From the NCBI RefSeq assembly GCF_017873415.1, contig NZ_JAGGKD010000004.1, positions 124,001 through 188,000 on the forward strand: a stretch of 64,000 nucleotides of DNA. The letters are read 5' to 3'. Numbering within the stretch: position 1 is the first letter of the stretch; each line of letters opens with the position of its first letter. Shown piece after piece: positions 48,709-56,910 of the stretch. A program made the translations under genes and the position numbers. Below the pieces are notes generated by a model. It saw nothing but the letters and a program-made list of their open reading frames with translations, was not told the DNA's origin and made no database searches. This DNA comes from Methanolobus bombayensis (lineage in GTDB: Archaea > Halobacteriota > Methanosarcinia > Methanosarcinales > Methanosarcinaceae).

Positions 48709-49326
48709 TTATCTTACCTTGAATGTGGCACCGATGTCAGTTGCTATTTTTTTACACCTGTCGATGTCAATTCCTTCCTGACCAACAACTGTCATACGGG
48801 TCTTAATTCCTGTTTTTACTGCTTCTTTTGCAAAATCAAGGACTGCCTTGTATGCTCCTTCATACCTGGGTTTGCAAAGTTTGTTATATTTTTCTTCAGA
48901 TTCTGCATTCAGACTAACTGAAACAGAATCAAGCCCGGATGCCTTCAACTTCTCTACGACATTCATTTCGGGATTCATGAGTGCAGCGTGTCCATTTGTA
49001 TCAAGTCTGACGTGGACCCCTTTTTTGTGGAGCCATTCGGTTATATGGAGTACAATATCAAAACGGCATGTTGGTTCTCCAAAACCTGTGAAAACAATTT
49101 CTTTGAACTTGCTGAGCTCATATTTTTCGAGATCAGAGATTATTTCTTCCTCAGTAGGTTCTCTGGACAGACGAAGGTTGTAACCGTAAACCCCGTCACA
49201 TCCTTCACGGATGCAGAATGTACAGCTTGCGCTACATTGATTGGTTATATTCAGATAGAGGTTTCCAAAAGCTTCGTAACTGATAGTTCCTCCGAACATG
49301 GGGATATCATTGCTATTTTCTTTCAA
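48709..49326 (-). CDS. Radical SAM protein, TatD-linked type
   Basis: 205 residues. The cluster motif is CSASCTFC within NLYLNITNQCSASCTFCIRE, followed by EIVFTGFGEPTCR (SAM-binding GFGEP), and VSVSLNAESEEKYNKLCKP. The size and sequence fit the radical SAM family linked to TatD-type proteins in archaea; its substrate is not known. The start is TTG at 49326 with GAGGGAAG upstream, an uncommon start. It is downstream of the gamma-glutamylcyclotransferase-like gene. Confidence 0.87.
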   Translation of the reverse strand: MKENSNDIPMFGGTISYEAFGNLYLNITNQCSASCTFCIREGCDGVYGYNLRLSREPTEEEIISDLEKYELSKFKEIVFTGFGEPTCRFDIVLHITEWLHKKGVHVRLDTNGHAALMNPEMNVVEKLKASGLDSVSVSLNAESEEKYNKLCKPRYEGAYKAVLDFAKEAVKTGIKTRMTVVGQEGIDIDRCKKIATDIGATFKVR

Positions 49327-49346
49327 TATCTTCCCTCAGCCTCTTG

Positions 49347-49703
49347 TTATTTAGCCCAGTGTCCTTCTGTGATTATTTGATAATTTAGGGGTGGAATTTT
49401 CTTGAGGAAATACATCAATGCTGAAAGTCCGTTCTTAAGTCGGATCTTTTCCCTGTAATACCAGTCGCCTTCATAATAATCCAGTTCTTTAAGGGTCTGC
49501 TCACTGATATCATACACTTCCCCCATAATAGCAGACACTGGCATTTGAGATATATCTTCGGGTTTGAGAACTCCCGGGAATGCTCCAAGGTCTATCATCA
49601 CATAATTCCCTGCGGTTTGTGTCGAGCACACAAAACTTGAACCTTTCAGAAGTTTATGGTTAGGGTCACCTTTTTTGAGGGTTCCATAGACGAAAATATA
49701 CAT
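49347..49703 (-). CDS. Gamma-glutamylcyclotransferase-like protein
   Basis: 118 residues, AIG2/YtfP type. It begins IFVYGTLKKGDPNHKLL, with the catalytic Glu expected in LDYYEGDWYYREKI. The ATG overlaps the stop of the geranylgeranyl reductase gene by one base (TAATG), so translation is coupled. Family members act on gamma-glutamylamine compounds or have unknown substrates; glutathione is not expected in this organism. Confidence 0.85.
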   Translation of the reverse strand: MYIFVYGTLKKGDPNHKLLKGSSFVCSTQTAGNYVMIDLGAFPGVLKPEDISQMPVSAIMGEVYDISEQTLKELDYYEGDWYYREKIRLKNGLSALMYFLKKIPPLNYQIITEGHWAK

Positions 49704-50893
49704 TAACTGAGTCCCACATTCAGTTTCATTAATGTCTTTTTGACCGGATCAGGTAGCTGACCGCACTGTATGGCTTTCATTTGATCTGGTGTTATCATTT
49801 TAATTGCTGTGCTCATAAGCCTGTCGGAGAGCATGAGCCTGTCCATGAGTTTACGCACATAGACTGCGGTCTTGATTTCAAGTCCCATCTGTTGTCTCCA
49901 TCTAGTTTCATATTCCTGAAGTCTGCATTTGCCTTTGAGGAATTCTGCTGCAGTTTCTCCTGCAAGTTTTCCTCCGACCATTGCAGTGGATATTCCTCCA
50001 CCGTTGGTTGCTATGATATGACCTGCCGCATCACCTGCTATCAGTGTATTGTTTGAAGCGGTTACTTTAGGTGCTCCTCCTACCGGAACAAGTCCTGCGA
50101 CAACAGAGGTTATGGATGCGCCTTCCAGTTTTTTGCTGGCTATCGGATGCTTGTACATAAAACGCTCAAGATAGTCTCTGGCGCATAGGTGCTCTTCAAA
50201 AAGAGCTTCACGGATGCCAACACCAATGTTTGCGGTGTCATCACCCTGTGAGATGATCCATGCGTATCCACCGGGAACATAGTCCTTTCCGAAATACATT
50301 TCAACTGCTTCCCTGTCTATGTCAACACCGCTGAGTTCATATTCAAAAGCAGTTCCGGTTCCCATGGGGTCAGGGTCGCGGATCATGTTTGAAGCCTTTG
50401 CTACTATGGAATTAGGTCCATCTGCACCGATTATGACCTTGCCTTCAACTTCGAATTCACCGAAGGCGCCATCCATGAAGAGTTTTGTTTCGTTCACTTC
50501 GGTGACGTTTGTTCCCACTAATAATTCAGCACCTGCTTTTGCTGCATGTTTTGCCAGGTGTTTGTCAAAGCGTCTTCTGTCAATCGCATCTGCATCAACA
50601 TCGAAACCTTTTGACAGACCGTTTGGAGCTATAAAACGCTGGTATGAGGCTGTGGCATGTATGCAAGATGAAGGTATTTCCTCAAGGGTCACTGGTAGTT
50701 CTGCATTTGGTACAAGTTCCTGCAATACGGGGTAGTGTGGAAGGAATCCTCCGCACTGGAGAGGTACTCCTATATCCTTTTTCTTTTCAATAAGGAGTAC
50801 AGACATGTCATTTCCAGCAGCGTACATTGCTGCGGTGGAACCGGCGGGACCAGCTCCGACTACAATGATATCATATGAATCTTCAGGTGTCAT
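49703..50893 (-). CDS. Geranylgeranyl reductase-family flavoprotein
   Basis: 396 residues. FAD motif VVGAGPAGSTAAMYAA, then IEKKKDIGVPLQCGGFLP. GADGPNSIVAKAS, then AWIISQGDDTANIGVGI and LIAGDAAGHIIATNGGGIST complete the family signature. These enzymes saturate geranylgeranyl chains of archaeal lipids or prenyl quinones/methanophenazine. Digeranylgeranylglycerophospholipid reductase is likely; paralogues in Methanosarcinales make the exact substrate uncertain. The 250-base gap before 51144 shows only short AT-rich repeats. Confidence 0.9.
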   Translation of the reverse strand: MTPEDSYDIIVVGAGPAGSTAAMYAAGNDMSVLLIEKKKDIGVPLQCGGFLPHYPVLQELVPNAELPVTLEEIPSSCIHATASYQRFIAPNGLSKGFDVDADAIDRRRFDKHLAKHAAKAGAELLVGTNVTEVNETKLFMDGAFGEFEVEGKVIIGADGPNSIVAKASNMIRDPDPMGTGTAFEYELSGVDIDREAVEMYFGKDYVPGGYAWIISQGDDTANIGVGIREALFEEHLCARDYLERFMYKHPIASKKLEGASITSVVAGLVPVGGAPKVTASNNTLIAGDAAGHIIATNGGGISTAMVGGKLAGETAAEFLKGKCRLQEYETRWRQQMGLEIKTAVYVRKLMDRLMLSDRLMSTAIKMITPDQMKAIQCGQLPDPVKKTLMKLNVGLS

Positions 50894-51143
50894 GATTGTT
50901 TTAAGGATTTGTTGATTATTTTTTGGATTTTTGCCAGATCAACAGATTAAAAAGTGATCCTGTCCGTAATTTCTTTTAGCTTTGGCTCAATATGCTTATC
51001 ACAAACCACATTCTATTAAATATATCTAACTATTACTGGTAAACTGATAATTTTGATCGACTACTGACAATAACTGGCAGTTAATCATACGATTGCTTTA
51101 TTAGTGTCCGGTCAATGTTTCAATCAATGTTTATTGCGTTTGA

Positions 51144-51896
51144 ATGGTGAACGATATGGTACGCGAGCACAGGAACAATGTATGGGTAGTACGTACGGGT
51201 TATTGCGGTATGCAGGAAAAGTCCTGCATAGAAAGGGATTTCATTTCATTTGACCTGAACCTGCATATTATGGACTTGTTCGGCAGTGAATTGATGGATA
51301 TCAAACACCGTTCACCTAATTATAAGAAATATATGCATTTTGGGGATAAGTATAGAGATTTTGATCAGAAGTTCAGACAGGAGTTTGAGGATGCCATCAA
51401 GAATGTTGATTATTCCAAAGAGCGTCCTGAAGTTGTGAAAAAGATGAAGCGCCTTAACACAAAACTCCAGAAGTTTGATGATGAGGTCAAACAATTCGAT
51501 GCAACTATGCACGAGTTTGATGAGTTTGAGCGTGTGGAGCAGATGAAAAAAGCTTTGCTTGCAAGGCTGAGCACTCCATCGGTAGATTTGCTTGAAGTAT
51601 GGGCAAAGGATGTGCTGCATTTTGTTAATGATATCAGGATATTTGATCTAATCGTTATTCCTCTGATGTGTGAGAAAGAAGTAGCAATTGGCAGGGTGCG
51701 GGACAATTACAAGTATCGTGAGGGTAAGGGTGTTCTGAGCCACAGCAGAAAGGTTGACTGGCACGATACCAGGGTTCCTTTTGATAACATGTTCTATGGT
51801 TTTGAAGATATCCTGGAGCTTCCGTCTTCAATTACACTCCTTCATGGGTCAGACAGGGAGTTTGTTCTTGGTATAGTGGTGGATGATACTTTCTGA
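51144..51896 (+). CDS. Interrupted PUA/EVE-like domain protein
   Basis: 250 residues. The N-terminus (NVWVVRTGYCGMQEKSCIER) and the C-terminal part (FDLIVIPLMCEKEVAIGRVR, NYKYREG, SHSRKVDWHDTRVP) match the two halves of the EVE/PUA-like domain found at the start of Mrr-type restriction endonucleases. About 120 residues of charged helix, probably coiled coil (about 50-170), are inserted between. No nuclease catalytic domain is present. I infer a nucleic-acid-binding, possibly modified-base-sensing protein. It stands alone. CAATGTTT occurs twice before the start. Confidence 0.6.
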   Translation: MVNDMVREHRNNVWVVRTGYCGMQEKSCIERDFISFDLNLHIMDLFGSELMDIKHRSPNYKKYMHFGDKYRDFDQKFRQEFEDAIKNVDYSKERPEVVKKMKRLNTKLQKFDDEVKQFDATMHEFDEFERVEQMKKALLARLSTPSVDLLEVWAKDVLHFVNDIRIFDLIVIPLMCEKEVAIGRVRDNYKYREGKGVLSHSRKVDWHDTRVPFDNMFYGFEDILELPSSITLLHGSDREFVLGIVVDDTF

Positions 51897-52056
51897 TCAT
51901 CCTTTGACCATTTTTATTTTGTGATTGTGTTTTTTCTTTTCCTCGTTTTTTTTGCTGGCAAAAGATTCTTAAAGACCTATGAGTATAGCGTGCAGGTAAT
52001 TCAATTCATGGATTTAATCAGTAAATCAGACTATTAATCAAATAATTTATATTGAG

Positions 52057-52818
52057 TTGATCGATTTGGCAATTGAGAAAGGCGATTTCATAAAAATAAA
52101 CTATACTGGCAGGTTCAATGAAGGACAGATCTTTGACACCACAGACGAACAGCTTGCAAAAGACAACGGCATCTACAATCCACGTGGTGTTTACGGCGGA
52201 GATGTTGTGATCGTTGGCTCAGGCCACACAATCAAGGGTCTGGATGAGGATTTTATTGGTAAGGATGTAGGATACTCCGGTAAGATCACAATTGCACCTG
52301 AGATGGCATTCGGTCCGCACAATCCTTCTCTTGTTGAGACAGTTTCAGTTACAAAGATCAAGGACCAGCTCGGTGACCAGAGACCATACCCTGGAATGCC
52401 TATTGAGCTCAATGGAAAGCGTGGCGTAATTGCACAGGTCATTGGTCGCAGAGTACGTATTGACCTTAACCATGCTCTTGCAGGTAAGGAAGTTGAGTAC
52501 GAGTACACCATCGAAGAGAAGATCGAGGATAAGGTTGCCAAGGCACAGGGTCTGCTTTCACTCTACACCGGAATGCCAGAGATCGAGGTTGAGGTTACAG
52601 ATGACCTTATCAGGATCTACACTCCAATCGAGCTTGGCTTTAACCAGAGATGGCTTGTCTCCAAGATGACCATTGCAAATGAGCTTATCGACAAACTCGA
52701 TATTCCAAATCTGGAATTTGTCGAGAAGCATCCGTATGTCCCTGAAACAGCCGAGGAAACCCCTGAGGCAACTGAAGCTCCTGCAGAGGACGAAGAAGCT
52801 GAAGCTACAGAGGAATAA
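52057..52818 (+). CDS. FKBP-type peptidyl-prolyl isomerase, long archaeal type
   Basis: 253 residues. FKBP fold with an inserted flap domain, as in SlyD/archaeal FKBPs: KGDFIKINYTGRFNEGQIFD, VGSGHTIKGLDEDFIGKDVG, IAPEMAFGPHNPSL, then RVRIDLNHALAGKEVEYEYT. A C-terminal domain of about 90 residues and an acidic tail (EATEAPAEDEEAEATEE) follow. It catalyses proline isomerisation and works as a chaperone. The start is TTG at 52057 or 52066; the TATA box ATTTATAT is close, so the message may be nearly leaderless. Confidence 0.93.
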   Translation: MIDLAIEKGDFIKINYTGRFNEGQIFDTTDEQLAKDNGIYNPRGVYGGDVVIVGSGHTIKGLDEDFIGKDVGYSGKITIAPEMAFGPHNPSLVETVSVTKIKDQLGDQRPYPGMPIELNGKRGVIAQVIGRRVRIDLNHALAGKEVEYEYTIEEKIEDKVAKAQGLLSLYTGMPEIEVEVTDDLIRIYTPIELGFNQRWLVSKMTIANELIDKLDIPNLEFVEKHPYVPETAEETPEATEAPAEDEEAEATEE

Positions 52819-52873
52819 TTTTCCTCTTGACTTTTTACTTTATATAACATCTAAAATTTATCTTACAGCAATA

Positions 52874-52902
52874 ATTGACAATTACTGTCAATATCGTTTT
52901 TG
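52874..52902 (+). terminator. Hairpin terminator candidate
   Basis: Perfect arms ATTGACA (52874-52880) and TGTCAAT (52886-52892) with loop ATTAC, followed by ATCGTTTTTG. It lies between the FKBP gene and the serine tRNA. Confidence 0.5.
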
Positions 52903-52950
52903 TATCAAAACGCTTATATGTCTGGTCGCTATTAAGATACCATCCGACAT

Positions 52951-53036
52951 GCTGAGGTAGCCAAGTGGACTACGGCGCCGGTCTTGAAAACCGGTAGTGC
53001 TAACGCGCTACGAGAGTTCGAATCTCTCCCTCAGCG
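52951..53036 (+). tRNA. tRNA-Ser(TGA)
   Basis: 86 bases. Acceptor GCTGAGG pairs with CCTCAGC, discriminator G 53036. Anticodon stem CCGGT/ACCGG encloses loop CTTGAAA, anticodon TGA at 52985-52987. The extra arm (TAGTGCTAACGCGCTAC region) makes it type II, as expected for serine. T-arm holds GTTCGAATC. No CCA is encoded. CGCTTATATG near 52910-52920 is the likely TATA box, and T-rich DNA follows the gene. Confidence 0.96.
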
Positions 53037-53126
53037 TCTTTTTTCAGTATGAATACTTTACTTATCTACATTTTTCCTTATATAAGTTGAAAAGTGGATT
53101 ATAACACCTGTATGCATATATTTTTA

Positions 53127-53163
53127 TGGACAGTATGAGATATAATATATTGGATATTGTCCA
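53127..53163 (+). promoter_or_regulatory. Inverted repeat flanking a TATA box
   Basis: TGGACAGTAT (53127-53136) and ATATTGTCCA (53154-53163) match as an inverted repeat in nine of ten positions. Between them lies TATAATATAT (53141-53150). A dimeric repressor there would block TBP. It is 81-117 bases upstream of the DUF1538-PII operon. Confidence 0.55.
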
Positions 53164-53243
53164 GTTTATTGTAAACAAGGTAAACTTTAGAATTAGGATT
53201 ATCATGTCTGTGAACGTTAAAAGGGATAGAAGAGGATAATATC

Positions 53244-53933
53244 ATGATAGATGATTTTAAAGAGACATTCAAGGAGGTCTTCATGGCTGTGTTGCCTCTT
53301 AGCGTGGCAGTTCTTATTTTAATCCTTGTAATAGATATGAGTTCAGATATACTCCTTTCGTTCATTACAGGAGCATTTCTGGTAATTGCAGGAATGGTGC
53401 TTTTCCTTATGGGTGTAAAGATGGGAATGCTTCCAATAGGTGAATCTATTGGCGCCGAACTGCCAAAGCATAATTCGCTGATATTTATAGTAGTCGTTGC
53501 ATTTGTTCTCTCTTTCATGGCAACAATTGCAGAGCCTGATGTAAGGGTACTGAGCACCATGATCAATTCTGTGTCAGATGATGGTATTTCTCGTAATGTA
53601 TTGATACTTTCCATTGCTTGCGGCGTGGGTTTCTTTGTATCAGTCTCAATGCTAAGGATAATATATAGTGTGCAAATAAAATATCTCCTGACCGCTGGGT
53701 ACCTGATTGTTATAATGCTATCCTTTTTGACAAAACCTGAGTACATTGCCATCGCCTATGATGCAGGAGGAGTGACAACAGGGCCCATGACAGTTCCGAT
53801 TATACTTGCATTAGGCATAGGTACTGTGTCTGTATTGGGTGAAAGATCAGAGCTTTCTGATGGTTTCGGGCTCATCGGCCTGGCTTCAATTGGACCGATA
53901 ATCAGTGTAATGCTCATGGGGGTATTTACCTGA
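53244..53933 (+). CDS. DUF1538 membrane protein, first copy
   Basis: 229 residues, about seven transmembrane helices. The family stretch AEPDVRVLSTMIN is present (standard form AEPAVRVL), then IAYDAGGVTTGPMTVPIILA and DGFGLIGLASIGPIISVML. Its partner lies five bases downstream, and a PII-like gene follows. The membrane proteins are thought to transport or regulate with PII; the substrate is unsettled. The ATG is preceded by AGAGGA. Confidence 0.88.
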   Translation: MIDDFKETFKEVFMAVLPLSVAVLILILVIDMSSDILLSFITGAFLVIAGMVLFLMGVKMGMLPIGESIGAELPKHNSLIFIVVVAFVLSFMATIAEPDVRVLSTMINSVSDDGISRNVLILSIACGVGFFVSVSMLRIIYSVQIKYLLTAGYLIVIMLSFLTKPEYIAIAYDAGGVTTGPMTVPIILALGIGTVSVLGERSELSDGFGLIGLASIGPIISVMLMGVFT

Positions 53934-53938
53934 GCAGT

Positions 53939-54664
53939 GTGGAGCATGGGCAGACTCTGATCGCCATCGTTCTAGAGGTTTTTGAGGCTTTGGTCCCTCT
54001 CATAATTTTCTTCATAATTTTTCAGTTATTATACCTTAAATTCCCATCTTCAAAACTTATAAAGTTGTCAATGGGAATAATCATGACAGCTGCAGGAATG
54101 ATACTGTTCCTCTATGGAGTTTACAATGGTTTTTTTGCAGTAGGCATAGAGATGGGTTATTTTTTCGGTAGCTTTGAGCAAAAATGGGTACTTATTCCTG
54201 TTGGTATTCTACTTGGTTTCCTTGCTACCTTTGCAGAACCTGCTGTAAGAGTATTGTGCTATCAAATAGAAAAATCATCCAGTGGATATATTAGAGCAAA
54301 TCTCATGCTTTATACTTTATCCATAGCCGTTGCCGTATTTGTTGGCATAGCAATGGCAAAACTGGTCTACGATATTCCTTTTATATACATAGTAATACCG
54401 GCCTATCTTTTATCATTGCTGCTTATGTGGTTTAGTGATGAAGATTATATAGCCATAGCCTTTGATTCGGGAGGTGTGGCTACCGGACCAATGGCAGTTA
54501 CTTTTTTGATGTCCATGGCAGTAGGCGTTGCTTCTTCGCTTGGGAACAGGGACCCTGTTATTGATGGTTTCGGCATGATAGCATTGATAGCCTTGGCCCC
54601 AATCATTTTTGTAATATTTTTAGGTGTATATATAAGACATATAGGAAGGAAAGATAATGAATGA
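53939..54664 (+). CDS. DUF1538 membrane protein, second copy
   Basis: 241 residues from GTG 53939. Same architecture as the previous product: FAEPAVRVLCYQIEKSS, IAFDSGGVATGPMAVTFLM and DGFGMIALIALAPIIFVIF. The two are homologues and likely form a heterodimer. The end overlaps the PII-like gene by eight bases. No strong ribosome site precedes the GTG, so translation may be coupled to the first copy. Confidence 0.88.
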   Translation: MEHGQTLIAIVLEVFEALVPLIIFFIIFQLLYLKFPSSKLIKLSMGIIMTAAGMILFLYGVYNGFFAVGIEMGYFFGSFEQKWVLIPVGILLGFLATFAEPAVRVLCYQIEKSSSGYIRANLMLYTLSIAVAVFVGIAMAKLVYDIPFIYIVIPAYLLSLLLMWFSDEDYIAIAFDSGGVATGPMAVTFLMSMAVGVASSLGNRDPVIDGFGMIALIALAPIIFVIFLGVYIRHIGRKDNE

Positions 54665-55052
54665 TGAATATGATCCGGTTTTGATAGTAAGCATAGTAAA
54701 GAAAGGCTGGGGTGACGAGGTAGTAAAAGCATCCCGCAAAGCAGGCGCAAAAGGTGGGACCATCGTTTTTGGGCGTGGTACAGGCGTTCATGAGAATAAG
54801 AAACTGCTTGGAATGCTGATTGAGCCGGAAAAAGAAATAGTTCTGACACTTGCAGAATCTAAAAACGCCAGAGGGATTATAGATATTATCAATGAAGACG
54901 TAGGTCTGAACAAATCGGGAATTGGATTGGGTTTTGTTATCCCTGTAAAAGAGGTATTTGGCACCGCAAATATTGTATGTGATGTGGATAATCAATGCAA
55001 ACTCAATATAATGGAAGAAGAGCCGGAGGAGATTGAAGAAGAGCTTAAATAA
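54657..55052 (+). CDS. PII-like regulatory protein
   Basis: 131 residues with a ferredoxin-like trimeric PII fold: LIVSIVKKGWGDEVVKASRK, GTIVFGRGTGVHENKKLLG, TLAESKNARGIIDIINED and LNKSGIGLGFVIPVKEVFG. The classical T-loop tyrosine and nucleotide C-loop are altered, so it may bind a different ligand than GlnK. AGGAAGG precedes the ATG. As in other DUF1538 operons it should gate the paired membrane proteins. A strong hairpin follows. Confidence 0.85.
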   Translation: MNDEYDPVLIVSIVKKGWGDEVVKASRKAGAKGGTIVFGRGTGVHENKKLLGMLIEPEKEIVLTLAESKNARGIIDIINEDVGLNKSGIGLGFVIPVKEVFGTANIVCDVDNQCKLNIMEEEPEEIEEELK

Positions 55053-55139
55053 TAGACTTTGTATAAAACCTCAGATTTGTTGGCTGGGTGTATACAATAG
55101 ATTTTTTCTATTATGATATTAGAAATTACAAAAACAAAA

Positions 55140-55163
55140 GAAGGAACAAGTCCTTCGTTTTTA
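55140..55163. terminator. Bidirectional hairpin terminator
   Basis: GAAGGA (55140-55145), loop ACAAG, TCCTTC (55151-55156), then GTTTTTAC on the plus strand. On the minus strand the same hairpin is followed by TTTTGTTTTTG, so it may also end the small zinc-ribbon gene at 55207-55353. Confidence 0.65.
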
Positions 55164-55206
55164 CTTAATTGAGATTTCTGATCTAGAAATAATTCTGTTT
55201 TTGTGA

Positions 55207-55353
55207 TCAGGCGAAAATAGCGATAGAATCAAACCTTGCAGTTCCTTTCTGTGTCCAGTAACCGCAGTTTTCACAATACTGTATGTTTTCGTTTTCGTTA
55301 AGTCTGGAATTACATTCCGGACAGAGTTCTAATTTGTTCATTTTTCCCATCAT
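55207..55353 (-). CDS. Small zinc-ribbon protein
   Basis: 48 residues from ATG 55353 (ATG at 55350 and 55341 also possible). Two zinc knuckles: CPECNSRLNENENIQYCENC, then GYWTQKGTARFDS. Such miniproteins are common in archaea and probably bind nucleic acid or protein. A palindrome lies 46-65 bases upstream. It is convergent with the PII-like operon. It is short but the paired CxxC motifs support a real gene. Confidence 0.7.
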   Translation of the reverse strand: MMGKMNKLELCPECNSRLNENENIQYCENCGYWTQKGTARFDSIAIFA

Positions 55354-55838
55354 TTTTTAGTCCCCGTTCTCTTTGACGATTAAACTTGATTAGTTTTCAT
55401 ACTACTTAAAAGTAGTATATTAGGTATTATTTATTATTCTATTGGATTATAATAACTATATAGATTCCATGCTCGTCTTTTAAATACTGATGAACAAGTA
55501 AATCTCAATGCTGCACAGAAAAAAGTAATGAATAAACTTCTTTTTATCCTATTCTGGATAGTAATGATGTGCATCCAGTTTTTTAAATTTACTTATAAGG
55601 ATAAATATACAATAATATTGATTCTTAATGATGGAGGATTTAGAGTTCTTGATTGGAATAATAGTTGATATTTTAATTTAAATAATTCATTTTTTGCCAT
55701 TAATTTTTCATGTTGTTCATATTCGTAGTCATATTCCTATATTATGGACATATTTTTTTTATATATCGACATAATATCTCTTTATTAGTGCGACAATAGT
55801 ATTTCTGAATTATATTAGGTAATCAAAATGGTTGGAAC
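55354..55838. other. Intergenic region with palindrome
   Basis: 485 bases of AT-rich DNA between the small zinc-ribbon gene and the coiled-coil gene. A perfect inverted repeat ATACTACTT-AA-AAGTAGTAT at 55399-55418 lies upstream of the zinc-ribbon gene. The rest holds several TATA-like stretches and no supported gene. Confidence 0.5.
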
Positions 55839-56684
55839 ATGAGCGAGGAACTTTTCTACCAGAACCAACTCCAGAATCTTGAAGACATCAAAGCTAAATA
55901 CTTCAGTCAGCTTGATGAAGTAGAGAAAAAGCGTTCAGAAATTGCTTTGAAGAAGGAGCAAATAAAAACTGATGAAGCTCATATTATTGATGAATATCAC
56001 AGGATCCGCGAAGCCAAAAAACTGATAGCTAAGGAATATGAAAAACTTGCTACTAAAAACGATTCACTTAAACAGGCCAAACAGGAATACGAAAAAAAAC
56101 GTGTTGAGTTCTTAAGGCTTGAAGCTGAACTTGCAACTCGCATGGACAAATATGATATAGATAAAGAGTCCCTGCAAAAAAGGAACTGTGAACAATACAG
56201 AGTTATGCGTGCTTTGTATGAAGAAGAAATGTCTCTCAATCAAAGGCGAAAAAGGCTTGAAAGGACCAGGACACGACTTGATCTGAAAGCAGAGAGGATA
56301 GCTGCACAAAAAAAGGAGATTTCTTCCGGTGAGCTGGATATTGAAGTGGAAACCGAGAAAATAGAACGCAGACGTGAATATGTCAAGCATCTCCAGCAGA
56401 CTTTATCTTCACAGGAAGAAGATTTTTCATCCCGTGAAAAGAAACTCATTGAGCTTAAGCAAAAGACCGAGGACGAGATCAGCAAGCAAGTTACAATTCA
56501 TAAACAGCAGCTGAATATAATAAAAAAAGATGCCAGGATCGAGCAACAAATGGCATACATCAAAGTTCTTGAAGATGATATTTTTGATTTGCAGGATAAA
56601 CTTGAGAAAGCCAATGATAAACTGGCGAATATGAAGGTCTATTCAAAGATATTTGAGCAAAATATGGATCTTCTTGTAAGTTAA
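55839..56684 (+). CDS. Long coiled-coil protein
   Basis: 281 residues, no signal peptide or membrane helix, almost entirely coiled coil (about 5-275), with heptads rich in Glu, Lys and Arg such as SQLDEVEKKRSEIALKKEQI and LEDDIFDLQDKLEKANDKLA. No family can be named. Rod-like proteins of this kind act as scaffolds. TGGAAC precedes the ATG. It stands alone, followed by a region with a candidate ncRNA. Confidence 0.72.
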   Translation: MSEELFYQNQLQNLEDIKAKYFSQLDEVEKKRSEIALKKEQIKTDEAHIIDEYHRIREAKKLIAKEYEKLATKNDSLKQAKQEYEKKRVEFLRLEAELATRMDKYDIDKESLQKRNCEQYRVMRALYEEEMSLNQRRKRLERTRTRLDLKAERIAAQKKEISSGELDIEVETEKIERRREYVKHLQQTLSSQEEDFSSREKKLIELKQKTEDEISKQVTIHKQQLNIIKKDARIEQQMAYIKVLEDDIFDLQDKLEKANDKLANMKVYSKIFEQNMDLLVS

Positions 56685-56796
56685 ATCTTATTTTTAGGAA
56701 AAATCACTTTTCATAAAATGTATATTTGTACATCATTTTCAACAAATCAGGATGATTTATAAAAACTTAAATATCATTTCACTAATCTCACAAATA

Positions 56797-56879
56797 GGCA
56801 CGGTGACATGTTCATTTCATGTCTTTGGCGGGAACTCGCATACCAACCAAGATTTACTGAGGGGTGCACGTGCCTTTTT
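56797..56879 (+). ncRNA. Candidate structured small RNA
   Basis: A TATA box (TTTATAAAAA, 56755-56764) stands about 25-35 bases before this element, and it ends in TTTTTG. Outer stem GGCACG (56797-56802) pairs with CGTGCC (56869-56874). Inside, GACATG pairs with CATGTC around a TTCATTT loop, and TTGG/CCAA with an inner GCG/CGC forms a second arm, giving a three-way junction shape. The GC content far exceeds that of the flanks. It is free-standing, not before a gene on its strand. Not a tRNA or a riboswitch that I recognise. Confidence 0.6.
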
Positions 56880-56910
56880 GTAGTTTTAATCGCTGATTTC
56901 ATTTTTTAAT

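Noticed and set aside
53127-53163. NrpR nitrogen operator
   Set aside because: The NrpR site is GGAA-N6-TTCC; the repeat here is TGGACA...TGTCCA with a longer spacer.
56797-56879. tRNA or TPP riboswitch
   Set aside because: CTGAG and GTTC-like fragments occur on one or the other strand, but no cloverleaf or TPP core can be formed.
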